A stretch of DNA of 64,000 bases from Methanomicrobiales archaeon (lineage in GTDB: Archaea > Halobacteriota > Methanomicrobia > Methanomicrobiales > Methanospirillaceae): the NCBI GenBank assembly GCA_022841205.1, contig JALHCK010000008.1, positions 84,193-148,192 of the forward strand. The letters run 5' to 3'. Numbering within the stretch: the first letter of the stretch is position 1; every line of letters starts with the position of its first letter. Position numbers and translations under genes: made by a program. Of this stretch, positions 13,297-22,759 are shown one piece after another. The notes beneath the pieces were generated by a model that saw only the letters and a list, made by a program, of their open reading frames with translations, searched no databases and was not told the origin of the DNA.

Positions 13297-15936
13297 TTAC
13301 ACCTCCTCCTTGAGAATACTCTCGACTATCCCCTTCACATCAACAGGGTCACCAAAACTACTCTTCATAGGATCCGTCCCATCCTCGCCATATCTGAACT
13401 GGATTATCCTCCCACCGGTGGTCCTGACCGTTCCGTCATAAGCCACTTTGAGATCCTGGAGGGCGTTGATCATCCGCCGCTGCAGGTACCCGCTCTGGGA
13501 GGTCCTGACCGCCGTATCCACCAGTCCTTCACGGCCACCAATGGCATGGAAGAAAAACTCGGTGGGGTTGAGGCCCTCCTTGTAGCTGTGCTGGATGAAC
13601 CCATGGGCATCCGATCCGCGATCCCCTTTCTGGAAGTGGGGGAGGGTCCGTTCATCATATCCACGTATGATCCGCTCCCCGCGGACCGATTGCTGGCCGA
13701 CGCATCCGGCCATCTGCGTGAGGTTCAGCATCGATCCCCTGGCTCCCGAAACCGCCATCACCACGGCACTGTTGCCAAGCCCAAGGTGCCGGCCGGCAAT
13801 CTCGCCGGTGCGGTCACGGGCTTTTCCAAGCACCTGCATGATCTGCATCTCGAGGGTCTCTTCCGGTGTGCGACCGGGCATGGGTTCAAGCTGCCCGTCC
13901 TCGTAGATCTTGATACGACGCTGAACGTCGAGGACCGCAGCATTCAATACTTCCTCGATCTGTCCATGCTCGGTGCGGGGCAGATCCTCGTCATCGATGC
14001 CAAACGAGAACCCGTCGAACATGATCGAACGGATGGCAAGGTGGGTGATATCGTCTATGAATTCAGCTGCACGCTTCATGCTGTACTGGCGGATGATGCG
14101 TTGCACGATCTGACCATCGAACGCCCCGATTGCCTTCTTGTCGATGGTCCCCGATTCCAGTTTTCCGTCAATGATCCGTACATAGGCGTCCCGCTCACAG
14201 AGTTCCCGTTTGCAGACCTCGCAGTTCTGGCAGGAACTGGCTTTGAAGACCATGTTAAGCTCTTTGGGGAGTGCCGTGGAGAAGACCTGCTTGTTGCTCC
14301 ACATCGGTTCACCATCCCTGACCAGTCCTGGTTCAGGGAGCGAGATCAAATCGATATCTTTCAGGAGATACAGGGCCTCGCTCTTGGAGAACCAGCGGGT
14401 ATGGTTGGTGAGCAGGAAAATTCCTGAGACGTGGTCATGGATGCCGCCGATGATCGGTCCACCGAACCGAGGGGAGCGGATGTTTTCTTCGACAGCAACC
14501 AGGATGGCCGCCTCGGCACGCGCTTCCTCGGTCTGGGGGATGTGCAGGTTCATCTCGTCTCCGTCGAAGTCCGCGTTGTATGGCGGGCAGACTGCAGGGT
14601 TCAGGCGGAACGTCCTGCCATCCATCACCCTGGCCCGGTGGGCCATGATACTCATCCGGTGCAGGGACGGCTGGCGGTTGAAGAGCACGATATCCCCATC
14701 CCTGATCTGCCGCTCGACCGTCCAGCCGGGTTCCAGCTGCTCGGCGACGGTCTCGAGGTTGCCCTCTGCAAGGCGCAGCCTCCGCTTATCCGGCCGGATA
14801 ACGTAGTTTGCCCCGCAGGGCTGGTCAAGGGCTGCCCGTGACGGCCCGTTCAGGGCCATCTGGCGGAGTTCCTCGATGTTGTAGGAAGTGACCTGGACCG
14901 GGATGGACATCTCGTTTGCAACGGCCAGCGGGATTCCGACCTCCATCACGCTCAGGTTCGGATCAGGCGAAATCACCGTGCGGGCTGAGAAGTTAACACG
15001 CTTGCCCGAGAGCGAGCCCCGGAACCGTCCGTCCTTGCCTTTGAGTCTCTGGGAGAGTGTCTTGAGCGGTCTGCCGCTCCGGTGGCGGGCGGGGGGACAC
15101 CCGGCAACTTCGTTGTCGAGGTAGGTGGTCACATGGTACTGGAGCAGTTCCCAGAGATCTTCGATGATGAGCTGGGGGGCTCCGGCATCCTGGTTCTCTT
15201 TGAAACGCTGGTTGATGCGGATGATATCCACCAGCTTGTGGGTGAGGTCGTCCTCGGACCGCTGCCCGTTCTCGAGAATGATCGACGGGCGCATGGTCAC
15301 GGGGGGGACGGGCAGCACGGTCAGCACCGTCCATTCCGGGCGGGCGACTTCGGGGTTGATTCCCAGGTGCCGGAGGTCCGCGTCTGGTATCTTCTCGAGC
15401 CGGGCCCGGATGTCGGCGGGGGTGAGCTTGTGTTCAACTTTCCGGCCCTCCTCCATCATGATCTCGGAGAATGTGGTCGGTTTCTCGAAGTTGATCTTGA
15501 GCTGCTGCTCGCCACAGTGAGGGCAGAGCCGCTCTTTCTTGATATCCTTTTCCGAAAGGACATCTCCGGTCTGTTCATCTTCGGTCCCCACCACCTTCTC
15601 GATTTCTTCTGCCAGGAGAAGGAGCCTGCTGCAACTCCTGCAGGTGGCGCGGAGGAGTTTCCTGATCAGCCGGGTGTATCCCACGTGAATGACCGGTTTT
15701 GCAAGCTCGATATGGCCGAAGTGTCCCGGGCACTCGCTGGCCTTCTGGTCACAGGTCTTGCACCGCAACCCGGGGTCGATTACCCCGAGGTGGAGATCCA
15801 TCAGGCCCTGGGGATAGGGAAACCCGTCATCATCGTAGGTGTCAGCCCAGATGATCTTTCTCACGCTCATGGTGCGGATTTCTTTTGGCGAAAGTAATCC
15901 GAACTCGATCCTTCCGATTCGTTTTGGGCTTGGCAT
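13297..15936 (-). CDS. rpoA1: DNA-directed RNA polymerase subunit A'
   Basis: An 879-residue N-terminal part of the largest subunit (Rpo1N). It has the zinc-binding CKTCDQKASECPGHFGH near residues 58-74 and a second zinc site CRSC...CPHC. The catalytic Mg-binding NADFDGDEMNLH near 453-464 and the bridge helix region near 770-800 are also present. Start is ATG 15936, with the rpoB1 end 16 bases upstream. Length and motif order are normal and no intein or frameshift is seen. Confidence 0.98.
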   Translation of the reverse strand: MPSPKRIGRIEFGLLSPKEIRTMSVRKIIWADTYDDDGFPYPQGLMDLHLGVIDPGLRCKTCDQKASECPGHFGHIELAKPVIHVGYTRLIRKLLRATCRSCSRLLLLAEEIEKVVGTEDEQTGDVLSEKDIKKERLCPHCGEQQLKINFEKPTTFSEIMMEEGRKVEHKLTPADIRARLEKIPDADLRHLGINPEVARPEWTVLTVLPVPPVTMRPSIILENGQRSEDDLTHKLVDIIRINQRFKENQDAGAPQLIIEDLWELLQYHVTTYLDNEVAGCPPARHRSGRPLKTLSQRLKGKDGRFRGSLSGKRVNFSARTVISPDPNLSVMEVGIPLAVANEMSIPVQVTSYNIEELRQMALNGPSRAALDQPCGANYVIRPDKRRLRLAEGNLETVAEQLEPGWTVERQIRDGDIVLFNRQPSLHRMSIMAHRARVMDGRTFRLNPAVCPPYNADFDGDEMNLHIPQTEEARAEAAILVAVEENIRSPRFGGPIIGGIHDHVSGIFLLTNHTRWFSKSEALYLLKDIDLISLPEPGLVRDGEPMWSNKQVFSTALPKELNMVFKASSCQNCEVCKRELCERDAYVRIIDGKLESGTIDKKAIGAFDGQIVQRIIRQYSMKRAAEFIDDITHLAIRSIMFDGFSFGIDDEDLPRTEHGQIEEVLNAAVLDVQRRIKIYEDGQLEPMPGRTPEETLEMQIMQVLGKARDRTGEIAGRHLGLGNSAVVMAVSGARGSMLNLTQMAGCVGQQSVRGERIIRGYDERTLPHFQKGDRGSDAHGFIQHSYKEGLNPTEFFFHAIGGREGLVDTAVRTSQSGYLQRRMINALQDLKVAYDGTVRTTGGRIIQFRYGEDGTDPMKSSFGDPVDVKGIVESILKEEV

Positions 15937-15952
15937 AACGCTCGTTTCCCTC

Positions 15953-17767
15953 CTACACCACGTCCTCGAGTTTCATTCTTGGCGCTATACCCATGCTCTT
16001 CATCTCGTCAAGGAGGAGCTTGAAGGCATAAGACATCTCGACAGGGTAGATGTCGGTTTCGCTTCCGCAGGCAAGGCACCGGGTACTGTTTGCCTTCCGG
16101 TCAAGCATGGCAACCATACCGCACCGCGCGCAGACGTACTCCTGGACTTTATCCGATTCATCGAGGAGCCGTTCCTTGAGGGCCATGGCTGCACCATGAC
16201 CGATCATCACGTCGCGTTCCATCTCGCCGAACCTGAGCCCTCCTTCCCGGGCCCTGCCCTCGGTCGGCTGGCGGGTCAGGACCTGCACCGGACCGCGGGA
16301 ACGGGCATGCATCTTGCTCGAGACCATGTGGTAGAGCTTCTGGTAGTAGATGACTCCGATGTAGATATCGGCGGCGAACCGCTTTCCGGTGATTCCGTCA
16401 TACATCACTTCGCGGCCCGTATGTGAGAATCCGAGCTCCTTGAGCGAGTTGCGGAGGATCGTTTCCTGGGTTTCCAGGAACGCGGTGGCATTGATCCGGT
16501 GGCCCTCCAGCGAACCGACCTTGCCGCCGATCATTTCGAGCATGTGCCCGATGGTCATCCGGCTCGGGATAGCATGGGGATTTATCACCAGGTCGGGTGT
16601 CACTCCCGATTCCGTGAACGGCATGTCTTCCTGGGATGCAATCAGGCCGATGACTCCCTTCTGCCCATGGCGGGACGCGAATTTATCTCCCACCTCTGGC
16701 ACCCTGAGGTCGCGGGTCCGGACCTTGACCAGGCGCGAACTGTTCTCGCCTTCGGTGATGATAACCGTATCCACGATCCCTCGCTCATTGCTCCGCATGG
16801 TCACCGAAGTATCGCGCCGCTTCTCGACCGTGATGAGGTCGCTTGTTGGCTCTTCGAGAAACCGCGGAGGCGACGTCTTGCCGATCAGGACATCCTTTTC
16901 ATTGACCACCGTTTCCGGGTTGATGATCCCGTCATCATCGAGGTTCTTGTAACTCTCGGCCCCATGGGCTCCGGTCACTTCCTCGTCCGGTATTTCGATT
17001 CGATCGACCTGGCCGCCTGGATACCGGCGCTCCTCCCCCTCATAGGTCCTGAAGAAGTGGGAACGGCCGAGACCGCGGTCGATCGATGCCCGGTTGAAGA
17101 TCAGGGCGTCCTCGATATTGTAGCCTTCGAATGAGAGGATTGCCACTACGAAGTTTTGACCGGCGGGCCGGTCATCTGACCCTATGAGCTCTGAGGCCTG
17201 GGTGTGGACGATGGGGCGCTGGATGTAGTGGAGCAGGTGCCCGCGGGTATCGGGGCGAAGCTTCATGTTCGCAGTCCCGAACCCTAGTGCCTGTTTGACC
17301 ATCCCGGCTCCCATGGTGACACGGGGACTTGCATTATGCTCGGGGAATGGCACATGGGCGGCACCGATTCCGAGGATAAGTGAGGAATCGATCTCCAGGT
17401 GGGTATGGTGAGGGGTGAGGTCTCCGGGGTCAATGGCGATGTAAAGATCCTCTTCCTCTTCGGCATCGATGAATTCGATCATGCCCTTGCGGACGAAATA
17501 GTCAAAATCGATCTCTTTTCTCGCAAGTTTTTCAATTTCCTCAGGAGTGATCAACGGTTTGCCATCCTGCAGGACGATGAGCGGCCGTCGGGCTCTGCCG
17601 CGATCGGTGTGGATGATCACATCGTTGTTGAACTCCTTGAACGAAGCGTTTACTTCATTGGAGAGCGCCCCCTGGCGGCGCATGTTACGGATCTGACCGA
17701 CGAATTCCCTTGGGTTGTCAACGAGCCCGATCAGGGCCCCATCGACAAAGACCCGTGCCTTTTTCAT
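15953..17767 (-). CDS. rpoB1: DNA-directed RNA polymerase subunit B'
   Basis: A 604-residue C-terminal half of the second-largest subunit (Rpo2C). Recognisable parts are GYNIEDALIFNRASIDRGLG, the KFASRHGQKGVIG active-site loop, and the C-terminal zinc site CARCG...CLACG. The start ATG overlaps the last bases of rpoB2 (ATGA), so B'' and B' are translationally coupled. The split of B is a feature of methanogens and related euryarchaea. Confidence 0.98.
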   Translation of the reverse strand: MKKARVFVDGALIGLVDNPREFVGQIRNMRRQGALSNEVNASFKEFNNDVIIHTDRGRARRPLIVLQDGKPLITPEEIEKLARKEIDFDYFVRKGMIEFIDAEEEEDLYIAIDPGDLTPHHTHLEIDSSLILGIGAAHVPFPEHNASPRVTMGAGMVKQALGFGTANMKLRPDTRGHLLHYIQRPIVHTQASELIGSDDRPAGQNFVVAILSFEGYNIEDALIFNRASIDRGLGRSHFFRTYEGEERRYPGGQVDRIEIPDEEVTGAHGAESYKNLDDDGIINPETVVNEKDVLIGKTSPPRFLEEPTSDLITVEKRRDTSVTMRSNERGIVDTVIITEGENSSRLVKVRTRDLRVPEVGDKFASRHGQKGVIGLIASQEDMPFTESGVTPDLVINPHAIPSRMTIGHMLEMIGGKVGSLEGHRINATAFLETQETILRNSLKELGFSHTGREVMYDGITGKRFAADIYIGVIYYQKLYHMVSSKMHARSRGPVQVLTRQPTEGRAREGGLRFGEMERDVMIGHGAAMALKERLLDESDKVQEYVCARCGMVAMLDRKANSTRCLACGSETDIYPVEMSYAFKLLLDEMKSMGIAPRMKLEDVV

Positions 17768-19326
17768 CGGGCTTCACCCCTGATGTGTTCGACACCGAGG
17801 TTATAGAGCATTCGTACCACTTCTTCCTCGTCGGTGACACCCCTGCTGATTTCTACCATCTGGGCAAAATTCTTGACCAGTCCGCAGTTCGGCCCTTCCG
17901 GCGTCTCGCTCGGGCAGATGCGGCCCCACTGGGTGGGGTGCAGATCACGGGCTTCGAAGTGCGGCTGTGACCGGGAGAGCGGAGAGATAACTCTCCTGAG
18001 ATGCGAGAGAACGCTCATGTGGTCGATGCGGTCGAGCAACTGGGAGACACCGGTTCTCCCCCCGACCCAGTTCCCGGTTGCCAGCGGGTGCAGGAGTCGT
18101 TCGGTCAGCACATCGGCGCGAACCGCGGTCCCGATGGAGAGGTCGCGGTGGCGCATGCTCGCCCGCTCCAGCTGGTACTTGATATCACGGGTTAACCGGT
18201 TCAGCGAGATCCGGAAAAGGTCTTCCATGAGATCTCCCGCAAGTTTCAACCGCTTGTTCGAGTAGTGATCCTTGTCATCGATCCGGCGCTTGTTCAGCAC
18301 CAGGTCAAAACAGGCTTCAGCCATCCTGCCGAGGAAGTGGGCCTTGGCCAGGCGTACTTCGTCAATCGCTTCCCGATAGCCTTCGTCCCCTTCCTTGAGG
18401 GTGACCGGCATCAGGTGGTTGAGGTGCGGCAGCAGGTAGTTGTCAAGAACGAACTCCGCCCTCTTCCGCTGGTAGTCCCGGGTCTGGTTGGGGGCGAGTT
18501 TCTTGCCAACGTACATGATACCACCCTCGACGTCATCGCACTCGCTTTCCTCAAGGTTCTGCATCATGAAGGTGAGGATGTCCTCATCGGTGGAGACACC
18601 GTTGACGATCTCGTGGTCGCTCACCATCCCGAGTGCCCGCATCAGGTCGACGAAACGGAGGTGTCCGGCTACTGACGGAAATGATACCTCGAGCAGGTTC
18701 TTGCGGTTCCGCTCGACAACCACGAGTGCACGGTATCCACGGAACTGCGAGAAGACCTTGGCGACGTAGATACGCTCGTTGTAGCGTTCGGTGTACTCGG
18801 TCATGATCTTGTTCGAGGCGAGATCTTCGAGGGTCATCAGAACGCGCTCCGTGCCGTTCACGATAAAATAGCCACCGGGATCATACGGGTCTTCGCCATG
18901 GGCGATGCGTTCCTGATCGTTCATCCCCGAGAGGTTGCAGGATGCCGAGCCGACCATGATGGGAAGCTGCCCGATGGTGGTGACCACCGGTTCCTGCCGA
19001 TCTTCACCCTGGGCGAGGGTCAGCTCGAGCATGATGGGCGCTGCGTAAGTCAGGTTGCGGAGGCGTGCCTCGCTTGGGAAAAGATCTCCCTGGGACCCGT
19101 CAGCCTCCCGGACCAGGGGTTTCTTGACCTCGATCTTCCCGAGCTCGACCCAGACCGGCTCGCTGCTCTTTCCCCGGCCCTCGATGTCGGTCTCGATGAT
19201 CCGCTGCTCGTTGACCACTTTCTGGAGATTGGTTCTGAGAAAATTGTTGTATGAGTCAAGTTGGTGGCGCGCAACATGCTCACGTGAAAAATATGCCCTG
19301 GATAAAACGCTCCTGTCTATCAGAAT
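17764..19326 (-). CDS. rpoB2: DNA-directed RNA polymerase subunit B'', apparently with an ATT start
   Basis: N-terminal half of the second-largest subunit (Rpo2N); motifs include EDPYDPGGYFIVNGTERVLM and ETPEGPNCGLVKNFAQ. The first canonical start, GTG 19218, would remove about 36 conserved residues. Upstream, the same frame encodes LIDRSVLSRAYFSREH, then HQLDSYNNFL, the normal family N-terminus, but no ATG, GTG or TTG is present there. GGAGG (19337-19333) is followed after six bases by ATT at 19326-19324. Starting there gives 520 residues, the usual length. CTG at 19323 is a less well spaced alternative. The gene directly follows rpoH. Confidence 0.96.
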   Translation of the reverse strand: MLIDRSVLSRAYFSREHVARHQLDSYNNFLRTNLQKVVNEQRIIETDIEGRGKSSEPVWVELGKIEVKKPLVREADGSQGDLFPSEARLRNLTYAAPIMLELTLAQGEDRQEPVVTTIGQLPIMVGSASCNLSGMNDQERIAHGEDPYDPGGYFIVNGTERVLMTLEDLASNKIMTEYTERYNERIYVAKVFSQFRGYRALVVVERNRKNLLEVSFPSVAGHLRFVDLMRALGMVSDHEIVNGVSTDEDILTFMMQNLEESECDDVEGGIMYVGKKLAPNQTRDYQRKRAEFVLDNYLLPHLNHLMPVTLKEGDEGYREAIDEVRLAKAHFLGRMAEACFDLVLNKRRIDDKDHYSNKRLKLAGDLMEDLFRISLNRLTRDIKYQLERASMRHRDLSIGTAVRADVLTERLLHPLATGNWVGGRTGVSQLLDRIDHMSVLSHLRRVISPLSRSQPHFEARDLHPTQWGRICPSETPEGPNCGLVKNFAQMVEISRGVTDEEEVVRMLYNLGVEHIRGEAR

Positions 19327-19340
19327 TATCAGCCTCCGCC

Positions 19341-19592
19341 CTATTTTTTCGGACGCCTGACAACCAGCCGAAAGGATTCTGCTCTCCCGGCTGTATGGCT
19401 TTTCCGGATGATGCGCACGACATCTCCCGGTTTTGCTCCAATGGTCTTGACAACGGGATCATCATGATACATTTTTGGCAATTGCTCGTTGGTGATATTG
19501 TAGAGAGAGAGTAACCCGGATACCTCTTCCTCATTCATGATTTGGTGATCGGGCACCATGGTATGGGCCAGTACATTCAGTCTGGTGCTCAC
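19341..19592 (-). CDS. rpoH: DNA-directed RNA polymerase subunit H
   Basis: An 83-residue Rpo5 subunit, homologous to the C-terminal domain of eukaryotic RPB5. NVLAHTMVPDHQIMNEEEV and KMYHDDPVVKTIGAKPGDVV are the family signature; the last residues (VVRRPKK) are typical. GTG at 19592 is preferred as start because GGGGGG lies six bases upstream; ATG at 19598 would add two residues. It is the first gene of the polymerase operon, preceded by tRNA-Lys on the same strand. Confidence 0.95.
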   Translation of the reverse strand: MSTRLNVLAHTMVPDHQIMNEEEVSGLLSLYNITNEQLPKMYHDDPVVKTIGAKPGDVVRIIRKSHTAGRAESFRLVVRRPKK

Positions 19593-19684
19593 GCACATCC
19601 CCCCTTCACAAGAGAATTCATCCTTTTTTGATACCTCACCGTTTTCAGATTCCTCACCGCGAAAAATCACTGGCACCGCGGCAG

Positions 19685-19758
19685 CGGGCCTGGAGGGATT
19701 TGAACCCCCGGCCACCTGGTTAAAAGCCAGGCGCTCTACCTAACTGAGCTACAAGCCC
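19685..19758 (-). tRNA. tRNA-Lys (TTT anticodon)
   Basis: A complete 74-nt cloverleaf on the minus strand. The acceptor GGGCTTG pairs with CAGGCCC with one G-T pair, and the discriminator is G. Anticodon stem CCTGG/CCAGG holds loop CTTTTAA, giving TTT. The T arm contains GGTTCAAATCC. No CCA and no intron. Confidence 0.96.
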
Positions 19759-19799
19759 ACCCTCTAGCGTACCGTACAGCATTATTACAATGCGAGAAA

Positions 19800-19815
19800 A
19801 CTATATAAATATATT
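19800..19815 (-). promoter_or_regulatory. Likely TATA box for tRNA-Lys/rpo operon
   Basis: A strongly AT-rich block containing TATATTTATATAG when read on the minus strand, 42 to 57 bases upstream of the tRNA-Lys gene. Allowing about 25 bases to the transcription start gives a short leader before the tRNA. Confidence 0.4.
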
Positions 19816-19934
19816 TTTATAGGGTACTTCTTCATCTGCGGTGTGCACCGGGTGTACGTATCCCACCTCTCTTCATAAACTTCCCTGGAAAGGTACTTAT
19901 TTAACCAAAAAGAATAAATAATTGTAAAGAATTT

Positions 19935-21101
19935 ATGGCTGATATTACCTCGTGGCTGAAAAAGAATCTCTCCTCGTTCCATCCCGATGAGCGCATGGCG
20001 CTTTGTGCCACGAGGCATCTGTCCGGTCTCGAACGATCCCGGCTCTTCTCACCAGAGATCGAGAAGATGAGGACTGCGGAAGGACGCTGGTACGAGGCCA
20101 TCATCTACGAGATGTTCCGCTCGATGGCAATAGATGCAGACGAGATCAGGCAGCTTGCGCTGAAGGGGAAAGATGTTCCCCGCCAGGCGCGCCAGAAAAT
20201 CCGGCTTGGCCAAAACGGGCTCTTTTACTCCCGGTGCGGAGACATCACGGTCCGGGGAAATGGCCAGGATCTCGCTGAATTCGACCTCCTGTTCATCGAT
20301 TGCCATGATCAGGTGACGTTTGCCGAAGTTGTAACATCGGCATCGGACATGAAGGAATTCGAGAAGGAGATCGCATATAAGCGTGCACTGCTTGGATACC
20401 TGTTCGATCAGAAGCAGGTCCCGTTCATTCTCGTCTCCTCATTTGATGTGACCAATTATGTTGTGGGTAGAAGGCTTCTCAAGACTCCGAAGACGGTCAA
20501 TATACAGACCGCATCCTGCGAGGAACTCAAGTCATGCCTCCGTTGGGACCGGCAGAAAGAGCGGTTTCAGCGCCAGATACCCCATAAAAGTCTTGTGCTT
20601 GCCCCCGCGATCCCGCTCCGAAAGGAGTTCTGTTACGAGAACTACCACGAGGAAGAACGGGCACGGGTTTTTGACCGGGTCTCATCTCCCGACAGGGGCC
20701 TTCCGGAAATCACCAACGGGACCAGCCAGCTTGTCAAGAAGATCCTTTATGGCGGACTCTATCCTTCCGCAATCCGATCGATCTGCCGGGATCACCGGTT
20801 CCTGATCAGGGGCCGGGAGATATTGTACGGTGAGATCATGAGCCAGTATTCCAAAGCAATTCTTGCGACCGACCTTCCAGGATACGAAGCCATAGTGTAC
20901 CTGCGCCCGAGGCGCAAGCAGGAATACCTCAAGATGGTCCAGAACGGTGACGGGAACTTCAAGTTTGAACGGTTCACACCGTCCAGGGTCGGGTTCTATC
21001 TCTGGCTCGAGTCCCTCTCTCCGTCACTCGGGGCGCGGATAACCCGGAATCTCGTTGAAGCGTTTTCCCCGGATGGTTCCAAAAAAGCGGAAGCAGGGTA
21101 A
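19935..21101 (+). CDS. Uncharacterised protein with possible PD-(D/E)XK nuclease-like core
   Basis: A 388-residue soluble protein of no family I can name. Residues about 115-160 (LAEFDLLFIDCHDQ, then FAEVVTSASD) have the spacing of a restriction-like E...D...(E)xK core. The usual Lys is replaced by Val, so activity is doubtful. The middle part (IPHKSLVLAPAIPL) and the C-terminus are basic. There is no Shine-Dalgarno sequence; TTATTTAA about 32-39 bases before the ATG suggests a nearly leaderless transcript. It stands alone, divergent from tRNA-Lys and convergent with gdhA. Function unknown. Confidence 0.6.
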   Translation: MADITSWLKKNLSSFHPDERMALCATRHLSGLERSRLFSPEIEKMRTAEGRWYEAIIYEMFRSMAIDADEIRQLALKGKDVPRQARQKIRLGQNGLFYSRCGDITVRGNGQDLAEFDLLFIDCHDQVTFAEVVTSASDMKEFEKEIAYKRALLGYLFDQKQVPFILVSSFDVTNYVVGRRLLKTPKTVNIQTASCEELKSCLRWDRQKERFQRQIPHKSLVLAPAIPLRKEFCYENYHEEERARVFDRVSSPDRGLPEITNGTSQLVKKILYGGLYPSAIRSICRDHRFLIRGREILYGEIMSQYSKAILATDLPGYEAIVYLRPRRKQEYLKMVQNGDGNFKFERFTPSRVGFYLWLESLSPSLGARITRNLVEAFSPDGSKKAEAG

Positions 21102-21271
21102 CCCGTGCCGGATATCAGTCGGGCAGGACTGTTCACATATCATCGGTATATGCGTCCAAGACCAAGAGAATTCGCCAGGCTTTCGGTGATTCGTGGAAAG
21201 CGCATTTAATTCATCAGGACAAAAAATTTATTGGTCGTTTTATTACCGTGGGATACCCAGGGTGACAAAGA

Positions 21272-22630
21272 TCAGTAAATACCCTGAGCCCTCATTGCGG
21301 ATGCTACCTTGAGGAAGCCGGCAATGTTTGCCCCGGCAACGAGGTTGCCTTCCATGCCATATTCTTTTGATGCATTGTATGAGTTGTGGAAAATGTTGAT
21401 CATGATCATCCTGAGCTTCTCGTCAACTTCCCTGGCAGTCCAACAGTACCGCCCTGAGTTCTGGCACATCTCAAGACCAGAGGTGGCAACACCGCCTGCG
21501 TTTGATGCTTTACCGGGTGAAAATATTATCCCGGCCGCGATGAACGCTTCCACAGCTTCGGGCGTGCAGGGCATGTTGGCGCCTTCGCAGACAGCAATAA
21601 CGCCGTTGTTTAAGAGTGCCTTTGCAGCTTCAGCATCAATTTCATTCTGGGTTGCGCAGGGGAGAGCAATCTTGCATGGGGTCTGCCAGATCTTTTTACT
21701 GCCTTCATGATACTCACTGCCCGGCACTAAATTTACATACCTGCTGATCCGTGCCCGCTCCACTTCCTTGATTTGCTTGATGATATCGAGCTTGATCCCG
21801 TCGGGATCGTAGATGTAACCGGATGAGTCCGACATTGCGACGACTTTTGCACCCAGCTGCATGGCTTTCTCTGCGGCATATATTGCAACATTGCCGGCAC
21901 CAGAGATGACGGTGATCTTTCCCTCAAAAGATTCGTTCTTCATCACGGCCAACGCTTCCTGGGTAAAGTAACACAGTCCGTAGCCGGTTGCCTGGGCCCT
22001 TACCAGCGACCCGCCAAAGGTAATACCCTTGCCGGTCAGGACACCGGTGAACTCGTTGCGGATCCGCTTGTACTGTCCGAACATGTAGCCGATTTCCCTG
22101 GCCCCAACACCAATATCCCCGGCAGGAACATCGAGGTCAGCCCCGATGTGGCGATAGAGCTCGGTCATGAATGCCTGGCAGAAACGCATTATCTCGCCAT
22201 CGGATTTGCCTTTGGGATCGAAATCCGAGCCGCCCTTTCCTCCGCCCATGGGCAGTCCGGTCAGGCTGTTCTTGAAGATTTGTTCGAAACCAAGGAACTT
22301 GATGATTGACGCATTGACGGAAGGATGGAACCGGATGCCACCCTTATAGGGTCCGATTGCAGAATTGAACTGGAAACGGAATCCGCGGTTGACATGGGTG
22401 ACGCCCTTGTCATCAACCCATGCAACGCGGAACTGGATACCCCGCTCGGGTTCAACAAGTCTCTCCAGAAGACCGTTCTCGAAAAGTTCGGGCGATTTCC
22501 TGATGATGGGTTCGAAAGACTGGAGCACTTCATAAACCGCCTGGTGGAATTCCTTCTGATCTGGATCTCTCCTGCAGACCTGATCATACACATGCTGTAA
22601 ATACTGGTTTTTCAGCGACATTGGATTCAC
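21272..22630 (-). CDS. gdhA: NADP-type glutamate dehydrogenase
   Basis: A 452-residue hexameric glutamate dehydrogenase of the roughly 450-residue bacterial class. It interconverts 2-oxoglutarate plus ammonia and glutamate. Key segments are the substrate-binding GPYKGGIRFH (near 92-101), the catalytic-lysine motif PMGGGKGG (near 126-133) and the dinucleotide-binding VISGAGNVAIYAAEK. This form is commoner in bacteria than in archaea, so old horizontal transfer is possible. Start GTG 22630 or ATG 22621 are both possible. It is monocistronic. Confidence 0.95.
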   Translation of the reverse strand: MNPMSLKNQYLQHVYDQVCRRDPDQKEFHQAVYEVLQSFEPIIRKSPELFENGLLERLVEPERGIQFRVAWVDDKGVTHVNRGFRFQFNSAIGPYKGGIRFHPSVNASIIKFLGFEQIFKNSLTGLPMGGGKGGSDFDPKGKSDGEIMRFCQAFMTELYRHIGADLDVPAGDIGVGAREIGYMFGQYKRIRNEFTGVLTGKGITFGGSLVRAQATGYGLCYFTQEALAVMKNESFEGKITVISGAGNVAIYAAEKAMQLGAKVVAMSDSSGYIYDPDGIKLDIIKQIKEVERARISRYVNLVPGSEYHEGSKKIWQTPCKIALPCATQNEIDAEAAKALLNNGVIAVCEGANMPCTPEAVEAFIAAGIIFSPGKASNAGGVATSGLEMCQNSGRYCWTAREVDEKLRMIMINIFHNSYNASKEYGMEGNLVAGANIAGFLKVASAMRAQGIY

Positions 22631-22759
22631 TCTCGCTTGTAATCGTATGATCCATCAATCGAGTATGACATAAATTGGTTTGGATTTACTCCTCGTTAAT
22701 CCTTCTTTTGATGAAGACCAGGAATGATTCCTGGAGTCGGCAGCACAACCGACACCTGT

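Noticed and set aside
12642..13313. 223-codon open frame on the plus strand
   Set aside because: Antisense to rpoA2; long frames opposite GC-rich genes are expected by chance. The same holds for 13546-14427 and 15082-15897 opposite rpoA1.
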